From assembly GCA_035635855.1 (NCBI GenBank), contig DASQAF010000003.1, positions 74,450-138,449 of the forward strand: a DNA stretch of 64,000 nt, read 5' to 3'. Both the position numbers and the translations under genes were made by a program. Position 1 is the first letter of the stretch, and each line of letters begins with the position of its first letter. Shown here one piece after another: positions 17,065 to 25,489 of the stretch. The notes under the pieces were generated by a model. It had not been told where the DNA came from. It searched no databases and saw only the letters and a program-made list of their open reading frames with translations. This DNA is from UBA11740 sp035635855 (GTDB lineage Bacteria > Acidobacteriota > Blastocatellia > Pyrinomonadales > Pyrinomonadaceae).

Positions 17065-17696
17065 GTCTGGTCCCCCATTGAAGTCAAAGCATTGGCCAGC
17101 CTTTCGCGAATCTTTCCACTGATCAAATCAATGCTCACAAGATTATAACCACCCTCAGGAATAATTACGTCGGCATAACGCTTTGACGGTTCGATGAACT
17201 GAATATGCATGGGCCGCACCGTGGCCATGTACTGCTCAATAACTGAATCAAGGGTGCGGCCACGTTCGGCAATGTCGCGCCGCAGGCGGCGAATGAAACG
17301 GATGTCGTCCGGCGTGTCGACAAAGACCTTAATGTCTAACTGTTCCCGCAAACGCGCCTCGGCAAAAATCAGGATTCCCTCGAGGATGACGATTGGCTTT
17401 GACTCTATGCGAGTGGTGGCCGGCAGCCGGTTGTGCGTGCGAAAATCGTAAATAGGCAGCTCGACCGGCTCGCCCGCTCTGAGCTTCTTCAAATGATTAA
17501 TGAGGAGATCGTTGTCGAGCGCGTCCGGATGATCGAAGTTGGCCGCATTCCGATAATCCAGCGGCATATCTTTTAAGTTGCGATAGTAGAGGTCCTGCTG
17601 AATGAAGACGACCTCAGCGGCACTGACTGTTTCCAGAATGCGATTCGCTACCGTCGTTTTGCCTGAACCGGTGCCGCCAGAGATACCAATGATCAT
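17061..17696 (-). CDS. udk: uridine kinase
   Basis: 211 aa P-loop kinase that phosphorylates uridine and cytidine to UMP and CMP. Walker A GGTGSGKTT lies at the N-terminus, and YYRNLKDMPLDYRNAANFDHPDALD is the uridine-kinase substrate signature; the lid region RRDIAERGRTLDSVIEQY is conserved. Length is normal. It overlaps cdd by 4 bp, so cytidine deaminase and uridine kinase are co-made. Upstream lies a spacer with an inverted heptad repeat, then punA. Confidence 0.96.
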   Translation of the reverse strand: MIIGISGGTGSGKTTVANRILETVSAAEVVFIQQDLYYRNLKDMPLDYRNAANFDHPDALDNDLLINHLKKLRAGEPVELPIYDFRTHNRLPATTRIESKPIVILEGILIFAEARLREQLDIKVFVDTPDDIRFIRRLRRDIAERGRTLDSVIEQYMATVRPMHIQFIEPSKRYADVIIPEGGYNLVSIDLISGKIRERLANALTSMGDQT

Positions 17697-17697
17697 A

Positions 17698-17800
17698 GTC
17701 AGTTGTCAGTCGTTGGTCGTTAGTCGTTAGTCGTTAATAGCAGAGTCTACCAGCTTGTTTTTGCAAATGACTACCGACCACTCGCTACTAACTACCAACC
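17698..17800. repeat. heptad inverted repeat in the udk-punA spacer
   Basis: Left arm: TTGTCAG TCGTTGG TCGTTAG TCGTTAG TCG. Right arm: ACTACCG ACCACTC GCTACTA ACTACCA. The right arm is the approximate reverse complement of the left. About 50 bp lie between the arms. No coding potential is seen. Confidence 0.8.
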
Positions 17801-17801
17801 T

Positions 17802-18644
17802 TTATCCGAGTCTCGGCAGGACTCGCTTCAAAAGTTCGCTGAATTCCGCTCGGACGCGTTCCCCCGTTGCCATCACCTGACTGTGATCGACGGGCACGTC
17901 GGAAACGCCGGCCGCCAGATTGGTGATGCAGGAAATGCCCACCACACGCATGTCCATGTGCCGGGCCACGATTGCTTCGGGCACGGTGCTCATACCGACT
18001 GCGTCCGCTCCCAGACTACGCAGCATGTGAATTTCCGCGGGCGTTTCGTAACTCGGCCCCGCCAGGCCAGCATAGATTCCGCGCCGCACGTTGAGCCCCA
18101 TCACCCGGGCTTCATCAATCACCACGCTCTGTAATTCCGGAGCATAGACTGAAGTCATATCCGGAAAGCGAGGGCCAAAGCGCGGATCGTTTTCCCCGCG
18201 CAGTGGGTTGTCCCCGAGCAGGTTCAGATGATCGCTGATCAGCATCAAAGAACCAGGTGTGAATTCAATGTTCAGCGTCCCGGCCGCATTGGTCAGCAAC
18301 AACGTGCGCACACCCAGAAGCTTCAGCACCCGCGTCGGAAACGTTACCTGCTCGAGCGAGTAGCCTTCATAGAAATGAAACCGACCCTGCATCGCCGCGA
18401 TCGCGACTTCCCCGATTTTGCCAATAACAAGCCGTCCGGCGTGGCCTTCAACCGTCGAGCGAGCGAAGCCGGGAATTTCCTGATAAGGGATCGCCACCGC
18501 GTCCGTCAGGTCTTCGGCAAAACCGCCGAGACCACTACCCAGGACGATGGCCACCGAGCAATCGGCGCCGGCGCGCGAGCGAATCATACGCGCAGCTTCC
18601 GTCGCCCGATCGAATAGTGACGTAGGACTTTGTTCAGCTGACAT
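17802..18644 (-). CDS. punA: purine nucleoside phosphorylase (trimeric, PNP I)
   Basis: 280 aa from the ATG at 18644. It cleaves inosine and guanosine with phosphate to base plus ribose-1-phosphate. Family motifs: GSGLGGFA near the start (phosphate loop), VEGHAGRLVIGK, QGRFHFYEGYS, TNAAGTLN, and GPSYETPAEIHMLRSLGADAVGMSTVPE with the purine-site residues. The length matches the PunA/DeoD-type I enzymes rather than hexameric DeoD. It lies between the transporter permease and uridine kinase genes in the salvage cluster. Confidence 0.95.
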   Translation of the reverse strand: MSAEQSPTSLFDRATEAARMIRSRAGADCSVAIVLGSGLGGFAEDLTDAVAIPYQEIPGFARSTVEGHAGRLVIGKIGEVAIAAMQGRFHFYEGYSLEQVTFPTRVLKLLGVRTLLLTNAAGTLNIEFTPGSLMLISDHLNLLGDNPLRGENDPRFGPRFPDMTSVYAPELQSVVIDEARVMGLNVRRGIYAGLAGPSYETPAEIHMLRSLGADAVGMSTVPEAIVARHMDMRVVGISCITNLAAGVSDVPVDHSQVMATGERVRAEFSELLKRVLPRLG

Positions 18645-18664
18645 CAAGAATTCTCGTTTCGAAC

Positions 18665-18745
18665 ATTACAACAGCATTCCGGTACAGAGTTCAAGTTTCA
18701 GCTTGGTGAGAAACGACAACCTGAAAGTTGAACTCTGAACTCGTT
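18665..18745. repeat. inverted repeat in the punA-permease spacer
   Basis: CAGAGTTCAAGTTTCAG pairs with CTGAAAGTTGAACTCTG with one mismatch in 17, around a loop of about 25 bp. It has the same placement and 7-bp rhythm (CTGAAAG TTGAACT CTGAACT) as the other heptad hairpins of the cluster. Confidence 0.75.
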
Positions 18746-18746
18746 C

Positions 18747-19736
18747 CTATTTTTCCTTTTGATATGGAATTCCGATGGCCTTGGGCGCGCGCGATTGGCC
18801 AATGAAGCCGGCCAGCACGATGATCGTTACCAGATAGGGGATCATTTGGATGAACTGAACCGGAATGTCTTCGCCCGAGGGCAGCTTGGCGACCCCCTGC
18901 ATTTGAATCGTCAGAGCGTCGGCAAAACCAAACAGCAAACACGCCAGCATTGTTTGCACCGGCCGCCACTTTCCAAAGATGAGCGCGGCCAGCGCAATGA
19001 AACCGCGACCCGCAGTCATATTGCGCGTGAACAGAGACGATTGGCCGATGGAAAGATAAGCGCCGCCGATTCCCGCCAGCGCGCCGGAAAGGATCACGGC
19101 GAGGTAGCGGATGCGGTTGACGCCGACTCCTGCTGCATCGGCGGCTTCGGGGTTTTCGCCGACTGCGCGCAGGCGTAAGCCAAACGGCGTGCGATACAGA
19201 ATGTAACGCGTTACCAGGACCAGAATCACCGCCAGCAGTGAAATCGTCGAAATCTCAGTTATGATTCGCCACTGTGGCAGAAAGCTGGGAAGCAGATGAT
19301 TGAGAGTCGGCAGGGTATTCTCTTTAGGAATCTGCGGCGTTGAGCCAGACGAAAGAAACAACGCGCCGCTCAAAACGGCCGGCAGGCCGATGAAAAGGAT
19401 GTTAATGCCGGTGCCGGTCACTACCTGATTCGCTTTGCACCGAATGCAGGCAAATGCAATAAGGGAACCGACCAGTGCGCCGGCTAGAATCGCAGCGCCG
19501 AGTCCAATCCACGGGCTATATTGAGTGGCCCCGGCGGGCAACCAGTGATTTGGTGCGCTTCCCGCGTAGTAAGTAACCGATGCCGCCGTGAATGCACCGG
19601 AGAGCATCAGGCCTTCGAGCGCGATGTTAATGACTCCGGATCTTTCCGAATAGAGCCCCCCCAGCGCCGCCAACACCAGCGGCGTCGCCAGTCGAATGGT
19701 CGAGAACAAAAGAGAAATGGTAAAGATTTGGCGCAT
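18747..19736 (-). CDS. nucleoside ABC transporter, membrane permease 2
   Basis: 329 aa integral membrane protein with 8-10 hydrophobic helices. It belongs to the BPD_transp_2 permease family used by BMP-type nucleoside importers: LVLAALGGLYSERSGVINIALEGLML at the N-terminus and RTPFGLRLRAVGENPEAADAAGVGVNRIRYLAVILSGALAG in the middle, the cytoplasmic loop contacting the ATPase. It forms the channel with the permease encoded upstream (19847). Nucleosides are the likely substrate given the BMP lipoprotein and salvage enzymes around it. Separated from both neighbours by heptad hairpin spacers. Confidence 0.92.
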   Translation of the reverse strand: MRQIFTISLLFSTIRLATPLVLAALGGLYSERSGVINIALEGLMLSGAFTAASVTYYAGSAPNHWLPAGATQYSPWIGLGAAILAGALVGSLIAFACIRCKANQVVTGTGINILFIGLPAVLSGALFLSSGSTPQIPKENTLPTLNHLLPSFLPQWRIITEISTISLLAVILVLVTRYILYRTPFGLRLRAVGENPEAADAAGVGVNRIRYLAVILSGALAGIGGAYLSIGQSSLFTRNMTAGRGFIALAALIFGKWRPVQTMLACLLFGFADALTIQMQGVAKLPSGEDIPVQFIQMIPYLVTIIVLAGFIGQSRAPKAIGIPYQKEK

Positions 19737-19737
19737 A

Positions 19738-19845
19738 CTACTTTGTGCTTTGTACTTTGTGCTTAGTTTTCTCTCAGACGTACCCGGTCAACTGAATTAA
19801 GATCCAACTACCAAGTACTAAGCTCAAAGCACTAAGCACTTTCTT
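19738..19845. repeat. heptad inverted repeat between the two permease genes
   Basis: Left arm: CTTTGTG CTTTGTA CTTTGTG CTTAG. Right arm: CCAAGTA CTAAGCT CAAAGCA CTAAGCA. They are approximate reverse complements around about 50 bp. The word CTTTGTGCTTNGT also occurs at 37952-37975. Confidence 0.8.
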
Positions 19846-19846
19846 T

Positions 19847-20914
19847 TCAGACTTTCGCTCTTCTCATTAGCCCAAACTTCTTGAGCGGGCCGCGAAAGAC
19901 AGCTTCGGCCGCCACAAACACAATCACGATGCCCTGCAGCATGTCCACAATGTCTTTCGAAACGTGGACGGTGTAGGCGTCGACAAAGATTCCGCCGCGC
20001 AAAAGAATCGCGAACAGGATCGCCGCCAGAAATACTCCGACCGGATGATTCCGGCCCAGCAGCGCTACGGCAATGCCGATAAAACCATAGTTTGCTGAAA
20101 ACCCGTCATAGTAACGATAGCGATAGCCGAGCACTTCGTTAATGCCAACCATGCCGGCCAGGCTGCCGGAAATCGCCATCGCCAGGATAATCTGCTTCCG
20201 AATGGAAATGCCGCCGTATTCAGCCGCCGAAGGGTTCGCGCCCGTTGCCCGAATCTCGTAACCCCATTTTGTCTTCCAGAGGAGCACATACACCAACACA
20301 CAACAGATAAGCGCCAGACCAAAAGCGAGGTTCAATGGAATCCGTTCCGGCAACCCTGGAATAAATCGCCCCAGACGGGCAATGTGCGCGGTGGGCCCAA
20401 TCGTGGTCGTCTGCATAATTGGATCGCCGGGAACCTTGTAGTGATATTGTGTGAAGTAACTGACCAGGGCGACGGCAATGAAGTTCAACATGATGGTGTT
20501 GATGACTTCATGCGATCCGAAACGCGCTTTCAACAGACCGGGGATTCCACCCCAGAAGGCCCCGCCCAGGATCGCCGCCAGACAACACATGGGCAATAGC
20601 ACCCAAGCTGACGCACCGGCAAACTTGATTCCCACCCAGGCGGCCGCAAAGGCCCCGATGTAGAGCTGACCTTCGGCGCCGATGTTCAGCAAACCACAGC
20701 GAAAAGCCACCATGACCGCAAGTCCGGTAAAAATTAGCGGCGTAGCATAAAACAGAACATAACCAATTCCGTCCGGCCAGGAAAAGGCGCTGCCAATCAG
20801 CAGACGGTACGTCTGAATCGGATCATCGCCAATCAACCACACTACGATCCCGCCCACGACAAAAGCGGCCAGCACGGCAATCAAGGGAAACAGGATTTCG
20901 CGTAGAAGTTTCAT
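19847..20914 (-). CDS. nucleoside ABC transporter, membrane permease 1
   Basis: 355 aa, multiple membrane helices, BPD_transp_2 family. Recognisable: GYVLFYATPLIFTGLAVMVAFRCGLLNIGAEGQLYIG and WGYEIRATGANPSAAEYGGISIRKQIILAMAISGSLAG, the conserved loops of YufP-like permeases. It pairs with the permease at 18747 and the tandem ATPase at 21028 to form the inner-membrane part of a BMP-dependent nucleoside importer. A heptad hairpin lies on either side of the gene. Function is firmly supported at transporter level; the substrate is inferred from context. Confidence 0.92.
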   Translation of the reverse strand: MKLLREILFPLIAVLAAFVVGGIVVWLIGDDPIQTYRLLIGSAFSWPDGIGYVLFYATPLIFTGLAVMVAFRCGLLNIGAEGQLYIGAFAAAWVGIKFAGASAWVLLPMCCLAAILGGAFWGGIPGLLKARFGSHEVINTIMLNFIAVALVSYFTQYHYKVPGDPIMQTTTIGPTAHIARLGRFIPGLPERIPLNLAFGLALICCVLVYVLLWKTKWGYEIRATGANPSAAEYGGISIRKQIILAMAISGSLAGMVGINEVLGYRYRYYDGFSANYGFIGIAVALLGRNHPVGVFLAAILFAILLRGGIFVDAYTVHVSKDIVDMLQGIVIVFVAAEAVFRGPLKKFGLMRRAKV

Positions 20915-20927
20915 TCTTTTAGAAGTA

Positions 20928-21024
20928 CTTAGGTCTTTGGTCTTAGGTCTTAGAGCTCGGGTTGTCTTTCGCTTAGAGGCTAAAGGATGATTCTTAAGTT
21001 AAAAACCTAAAACCCAAGTCCTAA
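20928..21024. repeat. heptad inverted repeat in the permease-ATPase spacer
   Basis: Left arm: TTAGGTC TTTGGTC TTAGGTC TTAGAGC. Right arm: AACCTAAAACCCAAGTCCTA, continuing with another CTAAAAC unit. They are inverted relative to each other, separated by about 40 bp. There is no gene. Confidence 0.8.
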
Positions 21025-21027
21025 AAC

Positions 21028-22539
21028 CTAAAACCTTCCTCCCGTCATCATCAATCCGATCTCTTGATTGGTCGCGACTTTGGGATCGACTTCGCCGGCG
21101 ATCTTTCCCTTATGAATTACCAGCAGCCGATCCGACAACCCAGTCACCTCTTCCAACTCTGCCGACACCAGTAACACCGCACACCCGGCATCGCGCATCG
21201 CGACGATTTTTCGGTGAATAAATTCGATGGCGCCGATGTCCACCCCACGCGTAGGCTGCGACACCAAGAGCAGCTTTGGCGGCAACTCGAATTCCCTGCC
21301 AATGATCAGTTTTTGCTGATTGCCTCCGGACAAGGCGCGCGCCGGCAAGGCGGGATTCGGCGGACGCACATCAAAGTCGCGGATTACCTGTGCCGTGTGT
21401 TGCTGAATACCTTTTTGATTCAGCATAAAGTTACCGGCTCCGACTGCGGGCTTGCGATAGTGAACTCCCAGGATCGTATTCTCGGCCAGACTAAAATCCA
21501 GCAACAGCCCGCGTCGATGGCGGTCTTCAGGAACGTGGGCGATGCCCAACTCTTTCCGCGCTCGCGCATTGAGGCGCGTGATATCACGACCCTGAAAGCT
21601 AATCGATCCCGATACGCTCGAGCCGGGAATCAGCCCGGCCAGGACCTCGATCAGCTCGGTTTGCCCGTTGCCTTCGACGCCGGCAATGCCGACAATCTCG
21701 CCGGCCCGCACTTCAAAAGAAATACCATCCAGGCGTTTTGATCCGTCACGGCCCAGGACAGAAAGATCTCGCAGGTGCAAGACGGGTGCGCCGGATTTCG
21801 CGTCCGGCTTTTCCACCCGCAACAGGACTTCACGGCCCACCATCATCCGCGCCAGCTCAGCCGCATTGGTTTCACTGGTCTTCACATTCCCGACGACCTG
21901 ACCGTCGCGCATCACGGTAACTTCGTCCGAGATTGCGAGTACTTCCGAAAGCTTGTGCGTAATGATCACAATCGTCTTTCCCTGCGCCCGCATGCCTCGC
22001 AGAATGGCAAAAAACTCTTCCACTTCCTGGGGTGTCAGGACGGCGGTCGGCTCGTCCAGAATCAGGAGTTGCGCGTGTCGATAAAGCGCCTTCAACAATT
22101 CGACCCGTTGTTGCTGCCCGACTGAGAGAGTTTCGATTAACGCGTTCGGATCGACCGAGAGCTTGAACTCGTCCGATACTTTGCGAATTTCTTCCGCGGC
22201 TTTGCGCAGATCGAGGGACACTGCATTTCCGGGCTCGGCCCCGAGCACGATGTTCTCAGCCACGGTCATCGGCTCAACCAGCATGAAGTGCTGATGCACC
22301 ATGCCGATCCCCAGGGCTATTGCGTCATGCGGAGTGCGAATTTGATGGACCTGGCCATTGATCAGAATCTCGCCGCTGTCGGCAGTGTAAAACCCGTACG
22401 CGATGCGCATCGCGGTTGATTTACCGGCCCCGTTTTCACCGACGATGGCGTGGATAGTGCCCGGCGTAACGCTGAAGCTGACTCGATCGTTGGCCAGCAC
22501 CTCGCCGAAGCGTTTGGTAATGTTACGAAGTTCTAACAT
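21028..22539 (-). CDS. nucleoside ABC transporter ATP-binding protein (two ABC domains)
   Basis: 503 aa with tandem ABC cassettes, as in the RbsA/YufO class. The first has Walker A GENGAGKST, Q-loop MVHQHFMLVEPMTVAENI, signature LSVGQQQRVE and Walker B LLILDEPTAVLTPQE. The second has a weaker P-loop GVEGNGQTELIEVLAG and signature LSGGNQQKLIIGRE, then VSQPTRGVDIGA in the Walker B region. The degenerate second site is typical of this class. It energises the two permeases encoded downstream; the BMP-type binding protein gene lies upstream beyond a four-helix-bundle gene. Confidence 0.95.
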   Translation of the reverse strand: MLELRNITKRFGEVLANDRVSFSVTPGTIHAIVGENGAGKSTAMRIAYGFYTADSGEILINGQVHQIRTPHDAIALGIGMVHQHFMLVEPMTVAENIVLGAEPGNAVSLDLRKAAEEIRKVSDEFKLSVDPNALIETLSVGQQQRVELLKALYRHAQLLILDEPTAVLTPQEVEEFFAILRGMRAQGKTIVIITHKLSEVLAISDEVTVMRDGQVVGNVKTSETNAAELARMMVGREVLLRVEKPDAKSGAPVLHLRDLSVLGRDGSKRLDGISFEVRAGEIVGIAGVEGNGQTELIEVLAGLIPGSSVSGSISFQGRDITRLNARARKELGIAHVPEDRHRRGLLLDFSLAENTILGVHYRKPAVGAGNFMLNQKGIQQHTAQVIRDFDVRPPNPALPARALSGGNQQKLIIGREFELPPKLLLVSQPTRGVDIGAIEFIHRKIVAMRDAGCAVLLVSAELEEVTGLSDRLLVIHKGKIAGEVDPKVATNQEIGLMMTGGRF

Positions 22540-22544
22540 CTATC

Positions 22545-22572
22545 GTTATTGTCAGTCGTCAGTTGTCAATAG
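22545..22572. repeat. left heptad arm next to the four-helix-bundle gene
   Basis: GTCAGTC GTCAGTT GTCAATA GTTAGTT. Its inverted partner is not adjacent as in the other spacers but lies on the far side of the four-helix-bundle gene at 22976-23009. Confidence 0.7.
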
Positions 22573-22950
22573 TTAGTTGTTGGCTTGGGGTTCGCGTCCG
22601 ATCGATTTCAAGTAGGCATTTAGCTTTGGTGCGAGTTCTTCAATGATTGGCTTAACGTTATTAATCTGCTTTGCGCTGAGCAGACGCCTCTTAAACGCTC
22701 TTTGCAACCAATGTTTCGTTTCGTTTAATGAACCTCTGGCGATTCTTACGAATCGCCGATTGTCGACATAAGTTCCACGACCAGTTCCCTCTGCGATGTT
22801 TGCTCCCACACTATCGGCGGCTTCCACCAGCTGCTTGCCCACCGTATCTCGAGCAAGTGCATTCCATTCAAGCACGATTTCCCAGATCAAGTCCGCAAGT
22901 TGCTCTGAGAGTTGGTACACCCTCAGACTCTCGAAATTCGTTCTGGGCAT
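22573..22950 (-). CDS. four-helix-bundle protein (23S rRNA intervening-sequence protein family)
   Basis: 125 aa from the ATG at 22950, which has GGAGGAG seven bases upstream; an in-frame extension to 23028 is repeat sequence. The pattern FESLRVYQLSEQLADLIWEI, DSVGANIAEGTGRG, FVRIARGSLNETKHWLQRA and the C-terminal helix are typical of the four-helix-bundle family first seen in 23S rRNA intervening sequences. Members also occur as free-standing genes, and their cellular role is unknown. It interrupts the transporter operon between the ATPase and the BMP lipoprotein. It is bracketed by the two inverted arms of a heptad repeat, as if the gene sits in the loop of such an element. No rRNA or reverse transcriptase lies nearby. 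Confidence 0.88.
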   Translation of the reverse strand: MPRTNFESLRVYQLSEQLADLIWEIVLEWNALARDTVGKQLVEAADSVGANIAEGTGRGTYVDNRRFVRIARGSLNETKHWLQRAFKRRLLSAKQINNVKPIIEELAPKLNAYLKSIGREPQANN

Positions 22951-22975
22951 AAGCGTCTCCTCCCGGGAATTGAGA

Positions 22976-23009
22976 AAACAACTGACTACTGACCACTGAC
23001 CACTGACCG
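22976..23009. repeat. right heptad arm next to the four-helix-bundle gene
   Basis: ACTACTG ACCACTG ACCACTG ACCGTC: tandem 7-bp units, reverse-complementary in character to the GTCAGTC units at 22545-22572. The pair encloses the four-helix-bundle gene. Confidence 0.75.
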
Positions 23010-23011
23010 TC

Positions 23012-24130
23012 TTACTTGAGCATCGCATCCGTCACTTTAATCTGCCCCGCGATGATCTTCTTTTTCGCCACCTCGACTTCCTGTCTGATTTCCTCCGAGA
23101 TCAGATCCTTGTTGCAATCGTTCGGACCATACGCAAAGCCGACGCCTTCACTCTCCAGGCCAAAAACATGAAAGCCTCCCTGGAACTTATGATCGACCAC
23201 ACTTTTGACGATGTCATAGACCGCAACGTCTACGCGCTTAACCATACTTGTAAGAACAAACCCGGGTTTGACGCAGTTTTGATTTGAGTCGACTCCGATC
23301 ACGAAGTGCGTTGCCCGGCCATCGGGCCCTTTGCCGTACTGCTCGACGGCGTCGAACGCGCCGAGCCCTGAATTGCCCGCGGCCGTAAAGATCACATCAG
23401 CTCCTTTGCTGATTTGCGCCAGGGCGATCTCTTTGCCTTTGCCGGGATTGTTCCAGGCGGCATCGGTAACACCGACGTAGTTCTGAATTATCTCGATATT
23501 TGGATTGATGGACTTTGCGCCTTCTTCATAACCCTTCTCAAACCGGTGAATCAAGCCAATGTCCATGCCGCCCACAAATCCGAGCTTGTTTGTCCTGGTA
23601 GTTTTAGCCGCGATAATGCCCACGAGGTATGAGCCTTCGTGCTCTCTAAAAACCAGAGAGGCTACATTTGCCTTCGGAGTCTTGCCATCGTCTTCAAAGA
23701 TGACCCCGTCGATAATGGCAAAGTGAATGTTTGGATAATCACGCGCGACCATCTGCATGATCGGCCCTTGCGCGAAGCCAACTCCGATCACCAGGTCATA
23801 GTTGCGTTCAGCAAAGGCGCGCATTGCTGGTTCGATTGAAGTGGGATTTCCGGGTTCAACGTCGCGAAGCACAATATCCAATGCCGGTTTATCGTTGCCC
23901 TTTTCGTCTTTACACGGCGCACCATTAGGTCCGTGACCGGTTTCCGCGCATTTGACACCGACCCAGGCGGCCGCATTGAATGAACGATCATCCTTGCCGC
24001 CGATGTCGAACACTATGCCTACGTGAATTTTCTTCGGGTCGTCAGCGCCATAGCCGGCGCGATTACAGGCCTGGCCCAAAGACACCAGCGACGACAGCAG
24101 CATTAGGATCAGCAGCACTCTCAATTTCAT
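23012..24130 (-). CDS. BMP-family nucleoside-binding lipoprotein
   Basis: 372 aa. An N-terminal signal ends in the lipobox LGQAC, giving a lipid-anchored extracytoplasmic protein. The mature part is the BMP/PnrA fold: KIHVGIVFDIGGKDDRSFNAAAWVG at the start (nucleoside-binding Asp/Phe region), VIGVGFAQG, HFAIIDG, NVASLVFREHEGSYLVGIIA and GGMDIGLIHRFEKGYEEGA. It captures nucleosides for the ABC importer encoded at 18747-22539. Its ATG overlaps the thymidine phosphorylase stop (ATGA, 4 bp), so capture and breakdown are translationally linked. An insert with KDEKGNDKPALD near residue 55 looks surface-exposed. Confidence 0.93.
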   Translation of the reverse strand: MKLRVLLILMLLSSLVSLGQACNRAGYGADDPKKIHVGIVFDIGGKDDRSFNAAAWVGVKCAETGHGPNGAPCKDEKGNDKPALDIVLRDVEPGNPTSIEPAMRAFAERNYDLVIGVGFAQGPIMQMVARDYPNIHFAIIDGVIFEDDGKTPKANVASLVFREHEGSYLVGIIAAKTTRTNKLGFVGGMDIGLIHRFEKGYEEGAKSINPNIEIIQNYVGVTDAAWNNPGKGKEIALAQISKGADVIFTAAGNSGLGAFDAVEQYGKGPDGRATHFVIGVDSNQNCVKPGFVLTSMVKRVDVAVYDIVKSVVDHKFQGGFHVFGLESEGVGFAYGPNDCNKDLISEEIRQEVEVAKKKIIAGQIKVTDAMLK

Positions 24131-25449
24131 TTGTCGATTACTTCCTTAATCAGCAGAGGGAGTTCCGCCGGTGGCTGGTCAGCTAGTTCGTAAGCCGCCC
24201 GGATTCGCTGAGACGCTTGTTCACCGAAGTTGGCATCGTCACAGAACAGTTTGCCGATTAAGCCGCCGGCGCGAAGCTGATCACCGATTTTGACGTCGCC
24301 CACGAAGCCGACCTTGAGATCGATTCGATCTTCGATACGCACCCGGCCGCCGCCGGCCTCGGCTAACGCGTGGCCAATCTCCTGTGTGTCAACCTTTACG
24401 ACAAATCCTGAGCGCGGCGATTCTACCTTAATCGCCTTTTCTGTCAACGGTAGAATCTTCGTTGGATCGTCGCAGACGCGCGGGTCGCCTCCCTGGGCTT
24501 CGACGTTCCGGCGAAAGCATTCCAGCGCCGCGCCGGATTCATGTACCCGCCGAATCCGCATGCGCGCCCCGTCAACCGATTTTTCCAGCCCGGCCAGCAC
24601 CACCATTCGGGCGGCCAATTCGATCGACAACTCCAGCACGGGTTCCGCCCCGGGGCGGACTTCGTTTCGTAACAACTCGATGCACTCGAGCACTTCGACA
24701 GAATTACCGACCGCGCATCCCAGCGGTTGATTCATGTCGGTAATCAGGGCCTGCGACTTTACTCCGAGCGAGTTGCCGGTAGTAACCAGCGCTCTGGCCA
24801 GGGCCCGTGCGCGGTCCTGTTCGCGCATGAAAGCGCCCGATCCCGTTTTCACGTCGATGACCATCGCATCCAAACCAGCGGCGCCTTTTTTGGAAATGAT
24901 CGAAGCGACGATCAAGGGTATCGCTTCAACCGTTGCCGTTGCGTCACGCAGTGCGTACAGCTTCTTATCAGCGGGCGCAATCTCTGCCGTCTGTCCGTTC
25001 ATGGCAAAACCAGCGCGGTCGAGAACGGCGCGAAATTCTTTCAGCGACAGATCAACGCGATAACCGGGAATGGATTCGAGCTTGTCGAGCGTGCCGCCCG
25101 TATGACCCAGTCCGCGACCGGAGATCATCGGCACGCAAATCCCTGCCGCAGCGGCAAAAGGCGCGATCAGCAATGAAGTCTTGTCGCCGACGCCTCCGGT
25201 CGAATGCTTGTCGGCTTTTGGTTTGCGAATATCGGAAAAGTCCAGAATCTCGCCCGAGTGCAGCATCGCTTCGGTCAGCGCAGCCTGCTCGGCATCACTC
25301 ATCCCTTTAAGAAATATGGCCATCAGGAGCGCCGTGCTCTGATAATCGGCGATTTCTCCTTTGGTCACACCCTGAATAAAGAACGAGATCTCAGCGGACG
25401 AGAGTTCCGCGCCGTCGCGTTTTTTGCGGATGATGTCCTGTGGTCGCAT
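24127..25449 (-). CDS. deoA: thymidine / pyrimidine-nucleoside phosphorylase
   Basis: 440 aa. It phosphorolyses thymidine or deoxyuridine (and perhaps uridine) to base plus sugar-1-phosphate. Conserved motifs: KHSTGGVGDKTSL (phosphate site), SGRGLGHTGGTLDKLES (the family signature), ALRDATATVEAIPLIVASI and KTGSGAFM. The C-terminal domain has GFVVKVDTQEIGHALAEAGGGR. The length matches both thymidine phosphorylase and Pdp, so specificity is open. It is the first gene of the salvage/transport cluster, overlapping the BMP lipoprotein gene by 4 bp. Confidence 0.94.
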   Translation of the reverse strand: MRPQDIIRKKRDGAELSSAEISFFIQGVTKGEIADYQSTALLMAIFLKGMSDAEQAALTEAMLHSGEILDFSDIRKPKADKHSTGGVGDKTSLLIAPFAAAAGICVPMISGRGLGHTGGTLDKLESIPGYRVDLSLKEFRAVLDRAGFAMNGQTAEIAPADKKLYALRDATATVEAIPLIVASIISKKGAAGLDAMVIDVKTGSGAFMREQDRARALARALVTTGNSLGVKSQALITDMNQPLGCAVGNSVEVLECIELLRNEVRPGAEPVLELSIELAARMVVLAGLEKSVDGARMRIRRVHESGAALECFRRNVEAQGGDPRVCDDPTKILPLTEKAIKVESPRSGFVVKVDTQEIGHALAEAGGGRVRIEDRIDLKVGFVGDVKIGDQLRAGGLIGKLFCDDANFGEQASQRIRAAYELADQPPAELPLLIKEVIDK

Positions 25450-25489
25450 CAGAAACTCTATTCGCCTCAGTCGCGTTGTGGGCGGATGC

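Noticed and set aside
17698..21024. CRISPR arrays in the repeat-rich spacers
   Set aside because: The units are 7 bp without unique spacers, arranged as inverted pairs; there are no cas genes.
22573..22950. Diversity-generating retroelement, because Avd proteins resemble four-helix-bundle proteins
   Set aside because: No reverse transcriptase, template or variable repeat is visible within the window.
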